DNA from: Thermatribacter velox | GTDB taxonomy: Bacteria; Atribacterota; Atribacteria; Atribacterales; Thermatribacteraceae | DNA: 64,000 bases | Reading direction: 5' to 3' | Assembly: GCF_038396615.1 (NCBI RefSeq) | Contig: NZ_CP121689.1 | Span: 1,066,001-1,130,000, forward strand | Shown: piece after piece, positions 17,529-24,900 of the stretch | Position numbering within the stretch: position 1 is the first letter of the stretch | How the letters are laid out: the number at the start of each line of letters is the position of its first letter | Made by a program: the position numbers and the translations under genes | Notes under the pieces: model-generated | What the model was told of the DNA's origin: nothing | The model's input: only the letters and a program-made list of their open reading frames with translations | Database searches by the model: none

Positions 17529-17863
17529 AACTAACTTCGCTCTTCATATGCGTAGTCCGAGACCAAGATGCCTTAAGGCTGGCGGAAGTGCTTAGAGAAG
17601 AAAACATTTCCTTCACCAAGCTTGCTTCCACCGGAGGTTTCTTACGAGAAGGAAACACCACTTTTTTGATAGCTACCGACGAAAAAACTAAAGAAAAGGT
17701 CAAACAGCTGGTCCGTACTACCTGTGCCCGACGGGAAGAAACCATCGAGTCCACGTTACCCGTCAACGAACCGCTTGGACCGTATCTGCCCCAAAAAGTA
17801 AAGGTGGAGAGAGGAGGGGGAATCCTTTTAGAAATACCCATCCAATACTACGAAAGGTTTTAA
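17525..17863 (+). CDS. darA: Cyclic-di-AMP receptor (DarA/PstA, YaaQ family)
   Basis: A 112-residue PII-like protein of the YaaQ/DarA family. The sequence matches the family along its whole length, notably FTKLASTGGFLREGNTTFLIATD, the c-di-AMP-binding strand-loop, and the C-terminal end VEVPIQYYERF-like segment (ILLEIPIQYYERF). It sits between tmk and holB exactly as in Bacillus and Clostridium. The presence of this receptor implies c-di-AMP signalling, although no diadenylate cyclase is encoded in this window. It overlaps tmk by 4 bases. Confidence 0.93.
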   Translation: MKLTSLFICVVRDQDALRLAEVLREENISFTKLASTGGFLREGNTTFLIATDEKTKEKVKQLVRTTCARREETIESTLPVNEPLGPYLPQKVKVERGGGILLEIPIQYYERF

Positions 17864-17869
17864 AGGAAA

Positions 17870-18862
17870 TTGAGCTGGGAAAACATCGTAGGACATAAAT
17901 TCCAAAAAGAATATCTTCAAAAGACCGTCGCTTCGGGAAAAATATCCCATGCTTATTTATTTGTGGGAAAAGAGGGTATAGGAAAGAAACTCTGTGCTCT
18001 GGAGTTTGCAAAGCTTCTAAATTGTTTTTCTCCTGGTGAAAATGGGTCCTGCGACCAGTGCAAAAGTTGCGTCTCGATTGACAAAGGTGTTCATCCTGAT
18101 CTTCTAAAACTAACTCCTGAAGGTGAAACTCTGAAAATCGACCAGATACGGGAATTCAACAAATGGATCCACTATAAACCCTTAGAAGCCAGATACCGTG
18201 CCGGGATAATCGAAAACATTACCTCCATGACCGAAGAAGCTGCAAACTGCATTCTGAAAACTCTGGAAGAACCGCCTCCGAAAAGCATCATCCTCCTTAC
18301 AAGTTCTGATATGAGAAACTTGCCCCGTACCTTGCTTTCTCGTTGCAACGTGCTGTATTTTGCACCTTTGCCAGCAAGAACAATCGAGTCTTTCCTGGTC
18401 AAAAATCGGAGTATAGCTTCTCAAAAGGCTTTCTCTGTTGCCCAAAAAGCCCAGGGAAGCATAGGAAAAGCCTTGCAAATCCTGGAAAAGGAGGAAGAGC
18501 CGTATCGGCTCATCGAAAACTTTTTCGACGGGCTTTCCAGTATCAGCTCCTTGCTATCTATGGGCAGCAAGTTGCTTGCTTCCAAAACCAACTTACAAGA
18601 GACCTTATCTCTTCTCGAGCTTTACTTGAGAGACCTGCTCATGTACTCGAGATTCAGGGAAAAAGAGCTACTTTACTTTACCGAACTGGAGGAAAAAATC
18701 CTGAAAACCATAGAAGGAAAAGAATTTGACGAGAAAACCGTTTATAATCTCATAGAAAACATCGAACAGCTAAACCGAGATATTAACAGCAACGTCAACC
18801 AGGATGTAGCATTGATACACTTTTTGCTCGAGCTTAAGGAGGTAATCCAGGGTGCGATATAA
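17870..18862 (+). CDS. holB: DNA polymerase III, delta' subunit
   Basis: A clamp-loader subunit of 330 residues. It has the AAA+ architecture with the degenerate P-loop KEGIGKK instead of a full GKT/S, as expected for the non-hydrolysing delta' subunit. A zinc module is suggested by Cys in NCFSPGENGSCDQCKSCVSIDKG, and the sensor-1/SRC motif is TLLSRCNVLYF. The start is TTG (17870) after AAAGGA. The last codons overlap ricT. The gene order tmk-darA-holB-ricT reproduces the Firmicutes arrangement. Confidence 0.9.
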   Translation: MSWENIVGHKFQKEYLQKTVASGKISHAYLFVGKEGIGKKLCALEFAKLLNCFSPGENGSCDQCKSCVSIDKGVHPDLLKLTPEGETLKIDQIREFNKWIHYKPLEARYRAGIIENITSMTEEAANCILKTLEEPPPKSIILLTSSDMRNLPRTLLSRCNVLYFAPLPARTIESFLVKNRSIASQKAFSVAQKAQGSIGKALQILEKEEEPYRLIENFFDGLSSISSLLSMGSKLLASKTNLQETLSLLELYLRDLLMYSRFREKELLYFTELEEKILKTIEGKEFDEKTVYNLIENIEQLNRDINSNVNQDVALIHFLLELKEVIQGAI

Positions 18863-19646
18863 AATAGGAATAAAGTTCTACGGAAATACGAAAATCTATC
18901 ATTTTGACGCAAGAAACTTACCCATCAATCCTGGGGAAAAATGCGTCGTCGAAACCATACTGGGCATGGAAATCGGGGAAGCCGTAACTCATCTCATGCC
19001 TGCTGACCAAGCAGAAAATCTGAAGCCCGTTATAAGAGTCGCAACACCAACCGACCTCAGACAATATGAGTTAAACACGGTTAAAGAAAGAGAGGCTTTC
19101 GTAATTGCTCAGCAAAAAATACAAGAATACAAACTACAAATGAAACTTCTGAAAGCTCACTACACGCTCGACCGAAGTAGATTGATTTTTTATTTCGGCG
19201 CTGAAGGAAGAATAGACTTCAGACAGCTTGTAAAAGACTTAGCCTCTATCTTCCACACTCGTATCGAAATGAGACAGCTTGGGGTAAGAGATGAAGCGAG
19301 AATTGTGGGTGGGTGCGGAATCTGTGGTAGAGAAGTATGTTGCAGTCGTTTCTTATCCAACTTTGAGCCAGTATCGATTAAGATGGCCAAAGAGCAAAAT
19401 TTGGTCCTCAACTCGGCCAAAATATCGGGGCTTTGTGGGCGGCTAATGTGCTGCCTCAATTTCGAGTATTACCTCTACAAAAAACTGCTCCACCAGTTGC
19501 CCCGCAAGGGGAGCAAAATAATTACTCCTCTTGGTGAAGCCAAAGTAATAGAAGTAGATGTAATCCACAGTGCCATTCACCTTGAACTTGAGGATGGCAA
19601 AAAAGTCAAAATTCGGGAAGAGGATTATAATCGCTTTTTTCTATAG
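18852..19646 (+). CDS. ricT: PSP1/RicT-family protein (YaaT-like)
   Basis: A 264-residue homologue of RicT (YaaT), a component of the RicA-RicF-RicT (Y-)complex that binds Fe-S clusters and affects RNA processing in Bacillus. The cysteine-rich segment CGICGREVCCSRFLSN plus CGRLMCCLNFEYY carries the family's conserved cysteines, and an N-terminal PSP1 domain (FDARNLPINPGEKCVVETI) is present. The start is GTG 18852 inside the end of holB. RicA and RicF are not encoded here, so the partner composition is unknown. I am confident of the family and not of the role in this organism. Confidence 0.9.
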   Translation: MRYKIGIKFYGNTKIYHFDARNLPINPGEKCVVETILGMEIGEAVTHLMPADQAENLKPVIRVATPTDLRQYELNTVKEREAFVIAQQKIQEYKLQMKLLKAHYTLDRSRLIFYFGAEGRIDFRQLVKDLASIFHTRIEMRQLGVRDEARIVGGCGICGREVCCSRFLSNFEPVSIKMAKEQNLVLNSAKISGLCGRLMCCLNFEYYLYKKLLHQLPRKGSKIITPLGEAKVIEVDVIHSAIHLELEDGKKVKIREEDYNRFFL

Positions 19647-19676
19647 GAACTTTTATCGAGAAAGTAGATATTATAG
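19646..19676 (+). promoter_or_regulatory. Possible autoregulated ECF promoter of the sigma operon
   Basis: GGAACTTTT, the typical -35 of ECF-sigma promoters, begins at 19646, overlapping the ricT stop, 60 bases before the ECF sigma gene. A clear TCtaA-type -10 is not present at the usual spacing, and a vegetative TATTAT-like box is also near (19669-19675). This is a candidate only. Confidence 0.3.
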
Positions 19677-19709
19677 TTACAGAATAACATTACTAAATGG
19701 TGATTTTTT

Positions 19710-20333
19710 ATGATTCCCCTTGCAAAAACAACTGATAGCACGGCCAAAAGCTGTGAGCTGGCTACAGCGGAAAAGCTGTGGTTTGAAAAAAAGATCCAGG
19801 AATCCCAGCAAAAAGTACTGGGTTTTGCTTACTATCTGGTTGGCAACTTCGATAAAGCACAGGATTTAGCTCAAGAAGCTTTTTTAAGAGCTTTCAAATA
19901 TCGTAAAAGCTACAATGCCGACTATCCTTTTGAAACCTGGGTAAACAGCATTCTTTTAAACGTCTATCGCCAGCAGCTTCGAAAGGAAAAGTTGTTGAAA
20001 TTCCTGACACCCAACGAAGGCCTGGAAGACCAGCAACAAGAAACCTGGGATATAGCAAGTCCCCAAAGGGAAAACATTGCAGATCCTGAAAAAGAAACCA
20101 TGCGTAAGCTGGTGCTTGGAGAAATCAAAAAAATCATAGCAAAACTTCCCTCAGGAATGAAAGAAGTGATTATACTCTGTGACCTGATGGGATACTCTTA
20201 TGAGGAAGCCAGTAACATTGTTAAATGCCCAATCGGAACCATCCGTTCCCGACTACATAGAGCGCGTAAAAAAGTTAAAAAAGCGATTGAGAATGCTTAC
20301 GGAGAAGATGTTTTTCTCTTCTGGGGTGATTAA
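19710..20333 (+). CDS. RNA polymerase sigma factor, ECF family (RpoE/SigW-like)
   Basis: A 207-residue ECF sigma factor. The sigma-2 domain contains DLAQEAFLRAFKYRKSYNADYPFETWVNSILLNVYRQQLRK, covering the -10 recognition helix. The sigma-4 helix-turn-helix is AKLPSGMKEVIILCDLMGYSYEEASNIVKCPIGTIRSRLHRARKKVKK, with the -35-binding helix at GTIRSRLHRA. It is followed by a zinc anti-sigma gene, then RseB- and DegP-like genes, so it is very likely the envelope-stress sigma of this bacterium. The N-terminus up to about residue 20 is not conserved. Confidence 0.93.
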   Translation: MIPLAKTTDSTAKSCELATAEKLWFEKKIQESQQKVLGFAYYLVGNFDKAQDLAQEAFLRAFKYRKSYNADYPFETWVNSILLNVYRQQLRKEKLLKFLTPNEGLEDQQQETWDIASPQRENIADPEKETMRKLVLGEIKKIIAKLPSGMKEVIILCDLMGYSYEEASNIVKCPIGTIRSRLHRARKKVKKAIENAYGEDVFLFWGD

Positions 20334-20335
20334 CC

Positions 20336-20803
20336 GTGAACTGCCCAGAAGTGCAGAATAAACTTTCTGCCTTTTTAGACCAAGAACTGCCAATCGACGA
20401 ATACCAGGCGATTAAAACCCATCTTAAACAGTGTTCGCTATGTACCAGTGAAATGCTGAAAGTGCAGAGGATGAAGAGAGCACTCAGAGATGCTTTTGAA
20501 ATAAATGCCATACCCCCTTTAAGAGCTCATTTTGTCGCGGAAGAGATTATCAAACGAGCTCGCAAGACAAACACCTTGCAAAATCTGGTATGGATTGCAG
20601 CAATCATTGTGACCTCTTTGGTCGTTCTGAGCATATTTAGCTATTTCCAACAAGAAAACTTTAACGCACAGCTTGCCCAGTCTCTCACTGAAATCCACTT
20701 TGGACTAAGCACCGAAAGGGCTGAGTTCAGCGTCCCCCAGTCTACACAAGGAACCGGGCGCTTGATTGTTCAGGAAATCAAGTTAGTTTCTGAAGGATAC
20801 TAA
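20336..20803 (+). CDS. Anti-sigma factor with zinc finger (RseA/RsiW type)
   Basis: A 155-residue single-pass membrane protein. The zinc anti-sigma (ZAS) motif is complete: Cys3, then His29-x3-Cys33-x2-Cys36 (HLKQCSLC). A transmembrane helix lies at about residues 83-104 (LVWIAAIIVTSLVVLSIFSYF), so the zinc domain is cytoplasmic and the C-terminus is outside. It presumably holds the sigma factor until regulated proteolysis releases it. It starts with GTG two bases after the sigma stop and is 6 bases before the RseB-like gene. Confidence 0.88.
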   Translation: MNCPEVQNKLSAFLDQELPIDEYQAIKTHLKQCSLCTSEMLKVQRMKRALRDAFEINAIPPLRAHFVAEEIIKRARKTNTLQNLVWIAAIIVTSLVVLSIFSYFQQENFNAQLAQSLTEIHFGLSTERAEFSVPQSTQGTGRLIVQEIKLVSEGY

Positions 20804-20809
20804 ACTACA

Positions 20810-21772
20810 ATGCAAACCTTCAGATTAAAAAAATTTACTACAATAGCATTCTTTGTTGGTTTGTTCATACTTGCCTCGTCTGCAAGCTCCTGGGCAAAAA
20901 TACTTAGCCCAGAAGAAGCGAAGCTTTTTCTGGAAGAAATCCATCAAAAACAACACATGCAGAGCTTCTGGAGCTTTTGGAAGGTGGAAAATCTTGTTAC
21001 TAAAGAAGCCTCCTTCTATGAAGTGGCTTTTATAAAAGAAAAAGGGATTCTGTGGAGAAACCTGGGAGAAGAAAATCTTCTTTTTATAGATTCTGAAGGC
21101 TGGCGTCATGTCATAAATCTCAAAGAGAACCGAGAAATAGCAACGTATCCCGCCGTGTGCCCCTTTGAATTCCTTGACCCCGATAATCTGGACGCCCTTC
21201 TGGATAACTATCTGATAGAAATGCAATCTGGCTCAATTGCTTTTGTTTCTCGCGAAACTCAAAAAGTGCAGAAAGTCCTTCTCCTGGATAAAGAACACAA
21301 TGTTAAGGGAGTCTTCAATTTTTCTCCTCAAGGAGAGGCACTAAGCATCGCCCAGCTCGTATATATTGACTTTAGTCCGGATACAAACCAGCTTGCTCAA
21401 TTAAACACCTGGTCTGTAAAAAACCCGTATCCTGAAGAACCAGGAGAAAAAGACCGTAAAGAAAAGTATCCTCTTTTTTTCCCGCCAGGTTTTAAACTAA
21501 AAAAAGTTTACAAGATAGTCGAAAACGGTCGCATATGGCACTATCTGGTATACACTGATGGACTCTATTTTGTTTCGGTGTTCTACAATCCTTTTCCATT
21601 TCTGGTTGAAAAGCGACTATTTTTCTTGAACTCGGTATCCAGATACCTCAAAAAAGGCACCACTACCCTGGTCAAAGAAGAGAAAGGACACTACTTTCTG
21701 ATCAGTGGTCCTTTTCAGGAAGAATTTCTTAAAAACGTGTTACAGCTTTTCTCTTCTTTAAAATCTCGATAA
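20810..21772 (+). CDS. RseB/MucB-like sigma-regulatory protein
   Basis: A 320-residue exported protein. Residues 1-29 are a signal peptide (FFVGLFILASSASSWA). The N-terminal part (about 35-220) has the LolA-like beta fold expected of the MucB/RseB large domain, and the C-terminal part (about 250-320; FKLKKVYKIVENGRIWHYLVYTDGLYFVSVFYNP) resembles the MucB/RseB small domain (FxYsDGLxxVSVFve). The gene sits between the anti-sigma and DegP genes, exactly as rseB in the Gammaproteobacterial rpoE operon. RseB binds the anti-sigma factor and blocks its cleavage. Overall identity to RseB is low, so domain assignment rests on the C-terminal motif and context. Confidence 0.78.
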   Translation: MQTFRLKKFTTIAFFVGLFILASSASSWAKILSPEEAKLFLEEIHQKQHMQSFWSFWKVENLVTKEASFYEVAFIKEKGILWRNLGEENLLFIDSEGWRHVINLKENREIATYPAVCPFEFLDPDNLDALLDNYLIEMQSGSIAFVSRETQKVQKVLLLDKEHNVKGVFNFSPQGEALSIAQLVYIDFSPDTNQLAQLNTWSVKNPYPEEPGEKDRKEKYPLFFPPGFKLKKVYKIVENGRIWHYLVYTDGLYFVSVFYNPFPFLVEKRLFFLNSVSRYLKKGTTTLVKEEKGHYFLISGPFQEEFLKNVLQLFSSLKSR

Positions 21773-21786
21773 GGAGGTTGTTGAAA

Positions 21787-23187
21787 TTGAGAAGAAAACT
21801 CGTTGTCTCAAGCTTGGCGTTGGTAATTTTAATTCTTTCTTTTGTGCAGCCTGTCTTCTCGCAAGTTACCCAGCCCCTGCGTGAAGGAAATGTGGTTGCT
21901 GACGTGGTGGAAAAAGTCAGTCCTGCAGTGGTAAATATCAACACTCTGAAGGTGGCTACCTACCGTTCTCCTTTCGCTCCCTTCTTTGAAGATCCGTTCT
22001 TTAGATACTTCTTTGGAGACACACCCCAGTATGAACGGAAAGTGCCGGTACGGGGGTTAGGAACGGGTTTTGTATTCCGTTCCGACGGATATATCCTTAC
22101 CAACAATCACGTGGTTGAAGGAGCTGACGAAATCAAAGTCACTTTCATCGATGGCAAAGAATTCACTGGAAAAGTTGTTGGTGCTGACCCACTCACTGAC
22201 CTCGCTGTGGTAAAAATAAATGCCAGCGATCTCCCGGTCATTCCCCTCGGAGACTCAGACAAGGCCCGAGTAGGAGAATGGGTTATTGCTATAGGCAATC
22301 CCTACGGACTTTCTCACACGGTTACTGTGGGAGTCCTCAGTGCCAAAGGGCGACCCATCCAGTCTGGAGACTCAGGAAGAGAATACGAAAATTTCCTGCA
22401 GACTGACGCCGCCATTAATCCAGGAAACAGTGGAGGACCTTTGCTCAACCTGAAGGGAGAAGTTATAGGTATCAATACAGCCATTTTACCCTATGCTCAG
22501 GGTATAGGCTTTGCAGTACCCATCAACATGGCTAAAGAAATTCTGGACGATCTCATTGAAAAAGGTAGAGTGGTAAGGGCCTGGCTCGGTATTTACATTC
22601 AGGATGTTACTGAAGAAATAGCACAAACTTTTGGCCTAAGTGAAGCTAAAGGAGCACTTGTAGCTGACATATCACCGGATAGTCCAGCTGAAAAAAGTGG
22701 TATTTTAAGAGGAGACATAATCCTCAAAGTTGATGACCAAGAAATCGATAACGTGGCTAAGCTACAACAAACCATACGTTCCCATAAACCAGGCGATAAA
22801 GTAACCCTGGAAATCTGGCGCAACAAAGAAATTATCCAGCTTCAGGTTACACTTGGCGAACTCAAGGAAGAGGGCATACCTACTGTATCACCCAGAGCAT
22901 ACTTTGGGATGGAAGTCAGTGAAATCAACCCTGAACTCATCCAGCGCTTTTCTCTGCGCAGGAATGAAGGAGTGGTAATCGTGTCAGTAGAACCCAACGG
23001 ACCAGCTGATGAAGCTGGACTCAGACCTGGTGACGTCATATTAGAGGTTAACCGTCAGCGCATTACCTCCCTTGAAGACTGGTACCAGGCTACTGCTACT
23101 ATCAAGCCCCAGGACGTTGCGTTGCTTCTGATTGATCGGGGAGGAAGAACCTACTTTGTACCGGTCCGAGCCGAGGAAAACCGGTAA
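21787..23187 (+). CDS. degP: Periplasmic serine protease/chaperone, DegP/HtrA (Do) family
   Basis: The catalytic triad of a trypsin-like HtrA protease is His108 (NNHVVEG), Asp138 (LTDLAVVKI) and Ser215 (NPGNSGGPL). Two PDZ domains follow (about 270-365 and 375-467), each with a GxL-type binding site. A signal peptide occupies about residues 1-26 (LVVSSLALVILILSFVQPVFS). The start is TTG at 21787 with GGAGG 9 bases upstream; earlier in-frame TTGs are too close. It is the last gene of the envelope-stress operon and would degrade misfolded envelope proteins. Confidence 0.95.
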   Translation: MRRKLVVSSLALVILILSFVQPVFSQVTQPLREGNVVADVVEKVSPAVVNINTLKVATYRSPFAPFFEDPFFRYFFGDTPQYERKVPVRGLGTGFVFRSDGYILTNNHVVEGADEIKVTFIDGKEFTGKVVGADPLTDLAVVKINASDLPVIPLGDSDKARVGEWVIAIGNPYGLSHTVTVGVLSAKGRPIQSGDSGREYENFLQTDAAINPGNSGGPLLNLKGEVIGINTAILPYAQGIGFAVPINMAKEILDDLIEKGRVVRAWLGIYIQDVTEEIAQTFGLSEAKGALVADISPDSPAEKSGILRGDIILKVDDQEIDNVAKLQQTIRSHKPGDKVTLEIWRNKEIIQLQVTLGELKEEGIPTVSPRAYFGMEVSEINPELIQRFSLRRNEGVVIVSVEPNGPADEAGLRPGDVILEVNRQRITSLEDWYQATATIKPQDVALLLIDRGGRTYFVPVRAEENR

Positions 23188-23207
23188 AAAAGAGTACAAA
23201 AACAGGG

Positions 23208-24065
23208 ATGAAGCGTCTGCAAGATAGAGCGGGGTGGGGCAAAGTTTACTTTTGCCCCACCCCGCTTGGCAATCTCAAAGACATAACCCTAAGAACCTTA
23301 GAAACTTTACAAACAGTTGATTTTGTAGCTTGCGAAGACACCAGAGTTACTCTGAAACTACTGAACTACTATCAGATAAAAAAACCTTTATTCAGTTATC
23401 ACAAACACAATTTCAAGAATGCTTCACAAAAAATCATAGCCCTCACAAAAGAGGGAAGAAGCATCGCCGTAGTATCAGATGCAGGTACTCCTGGCATTCA
23501 GGATCCCGGTGCAGAACTAATTAAGCTATTAATCCAGGAAGAAATAGCCTTTGAGGTGCTCCCGGGGCCTTCGGCATTGATACTTGCCCTGGTTTACTCT
23601 GGTTTTTCCGACCAGAAATTTTTGTTTTTGGGGTTTTTGCCCAGAAACAGGAAAGAGAGAGCAAACTTGCTGAAAAACGCGCTTAACTCGCCCTACACGG
23701 TAATCATCTATGAAGCCCCTCACCGGCTTATCAACACCCTCCAAGAAATACTCCAAATCGAAAACAGAGATACGGCTCTTTGTCGAGAATTAACCAAATA
23801 CCATCAGGAAGTTCTGTATGGAAAAACGGATGAAATCCTGAGGTCTATTGGTTCAAATGAACAGATAAAAGGGGAAATAACCCTGGTCCTGAAAGGGAAA
23901 GAAAAAGTGGAATTGGAAACCAGCATTGAAAGCATTGGGCGGATGGTTGCCTTACTGCAAAGTAAAGGGTTGTCCGACCGGGAAATAGTAACCCTGGTCC
24001 ATGAGGCCTTTCAGATTGGAAAAAACAAAATTAAGAAGTTATTGGAAAAAGAAAAGACAAGTTGA
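23208..24065 (+). CDS. rsmI: 16S rRNA (cytidine1402-2'-O)-methyltransferase
   Basis: A 285-residue SAM-dependent methyltransferase of the tetrapyrrole methylase fold that modifies C1402 of 16S rRNA. The family motifs are PTPLGNLKDITLRTLETLQTVDFVACEDTR near the start and VVSDAGTPGIQDPGAELIK, followed by LPGPSALILALVYSGF. The ATG at 23208 has only a weak ribosome-binding site, and an N-terminal extension of about nine residues precedes the usual GKVYFCPTPLGN. That extension and the conserved segment together encode a perfect 16-bp hairpin. It is 20 bases after degP. Confidence 0.95.
   Translation: MKRLQDRAGWGKVYFCPTPLGNLKDITLRTLETLQTVDFVACEDTRVTLKLLNYYQIKKPLFSYHKHNFKNASQKIIALTKEGRSIAVVSDAGTPGIQDPGAELIKLLIQEEIAFEVLPGPSALILALVYSGFSDQKFLFLGFLPRNRKERANLLKNALNSPYTVIIYEAPHRLINTLQEILQIENRDTALCRELTKYHQEVLYGKTDEILRSIGSNEQIKGEITLVLKGKEKVELETSIESIGRMVALLQSKGLSDREIVTLVHEAFQIGKNKIKKLLEKEKTS
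23228..23266 (+). repeat. Perfect 16-bp hairpin over the first codons of rsmI
   Basis: AGCGGGGTGGGGCAAA (23228-23243) is mirrored exactly at 23251-23266 with a 7-base loop. It covers codons 7-20 of rsmI and ends in the conserved PTPL codons. There is no U-tract. Its position 40 bases after the degP stop would let it act as a 3' stabiliser or Rho-related end for degP mRNA and as a block to rsmI translation. Confidence 0.8.
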
Positions 24066-24128
24066 TTTCTGAAGCGAAAACTGCTTAAATTTAAGCTGTC
24101 CAAGAGAAATAAAACTAAGGGTGGTCAG

Positions 24129-24887
24129 ATGCCTGCTGGAAAAATTTCTATAAAAAATTTTAGCGTTTTTTTTGGAGAAAAACAGGTGTTGTTTGACATC
24201 AATCTGGACATACCTGAAAACAAAGTTACAGCGATAATCGGACCTTCTGGATGTGGTAAATCGACTTTGCTGAGAAGTATCAACAGAATGAACGATTTCT
24301 TTGAAAATATGAGGATCCAAGGCGAGATAATCTTTGAAAACCAGAACATATATGGAAACGGTGTGGATCCCGTAAAGTTGCGGCAGAGAATAGGAATGGT
24401 CTTCCAAAAACCCAATCCTTTTCCAAAAAGCATTTTTGAAAACGTGGCGTATGGCTTGAAAATCCAGGGATGGAGAGATAAAAAGGCTATCGCTCAAAGA
24501 GTAGAAGAAAGCCTGAAAGCAGCAGCGCTCTGGGATGAAGTAAAAGATCGCCTTCATGGATCGGCACTCCTACTTTCAGGAGGTCAACAGCAGAGACTCT
24601 GCATTGCAAGAGCCATAGCTGTGGAACCGGAAGTATTGCTTATGGACGAACCAGCTTCAGCTCTGGATCCAATTGCTACTGCCCGTATCGAAGAGCTCAT
24701 AAAAACGTTGAAGGACCAATATACCATTGTTCTGGTAACCCATAACATGCAGGAAGCAGCGAGAACTTCGGACTATACAGCATTCCTGCTTATGGGTAAA
24801 CTGGTTGAATTTGGGCCAACTCACCAAATTTTCACCAACCCTCAGAAAAAAGAAACTGAAGATTACCTGACCGGACGTTTCGGATAA
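24129..24887 (+). CDS. pstB: Phosphate ABC transporter ATP-binding protein (PstB), orphan
   Basis: A 252-residue ABC ATPase. The Walker A is [13 protein letters not shown], signature is [14 protein letters not shown], Walker B is [13 protein letters not shown] and the H-loop is [13 protein letters not shown]. The segment [19 protein letters not shown] and the RSINRMND stretch are typical of PstB, which powers high-affinity phosphate import. The usual pstS, pstC, pstA and phoU genes are absent on both sides. It ends 13 bases before a large TPR gene, so it may be co-transcribed with unrelated envelope genes. Confidence 0.9.
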   Translation: MPAGKISIKNFSVFFGEKQVLFDINLDIPENKVTAIIGPSGCGKSTLLRSINRMNDFFENMRIQGEIIFENQNIYGNGVDPVKLRQRIGMVFQKPNPFPKSIFENVAYGLKIQGWRDKKAIAQRVEESLKAAALWDEVKDRLHGSALLLSGGQQQRLCIARAIAVEPEVLLMDEPASALDPIATARIEELIKTLKDQYTIVLVTHNMQEAARTSDYTAFLLMGKLVEFGPTHQIFTNPQKKETEDYLTGRFG

Positions 24888-24900
24888 GGAGCGCAAAGCT

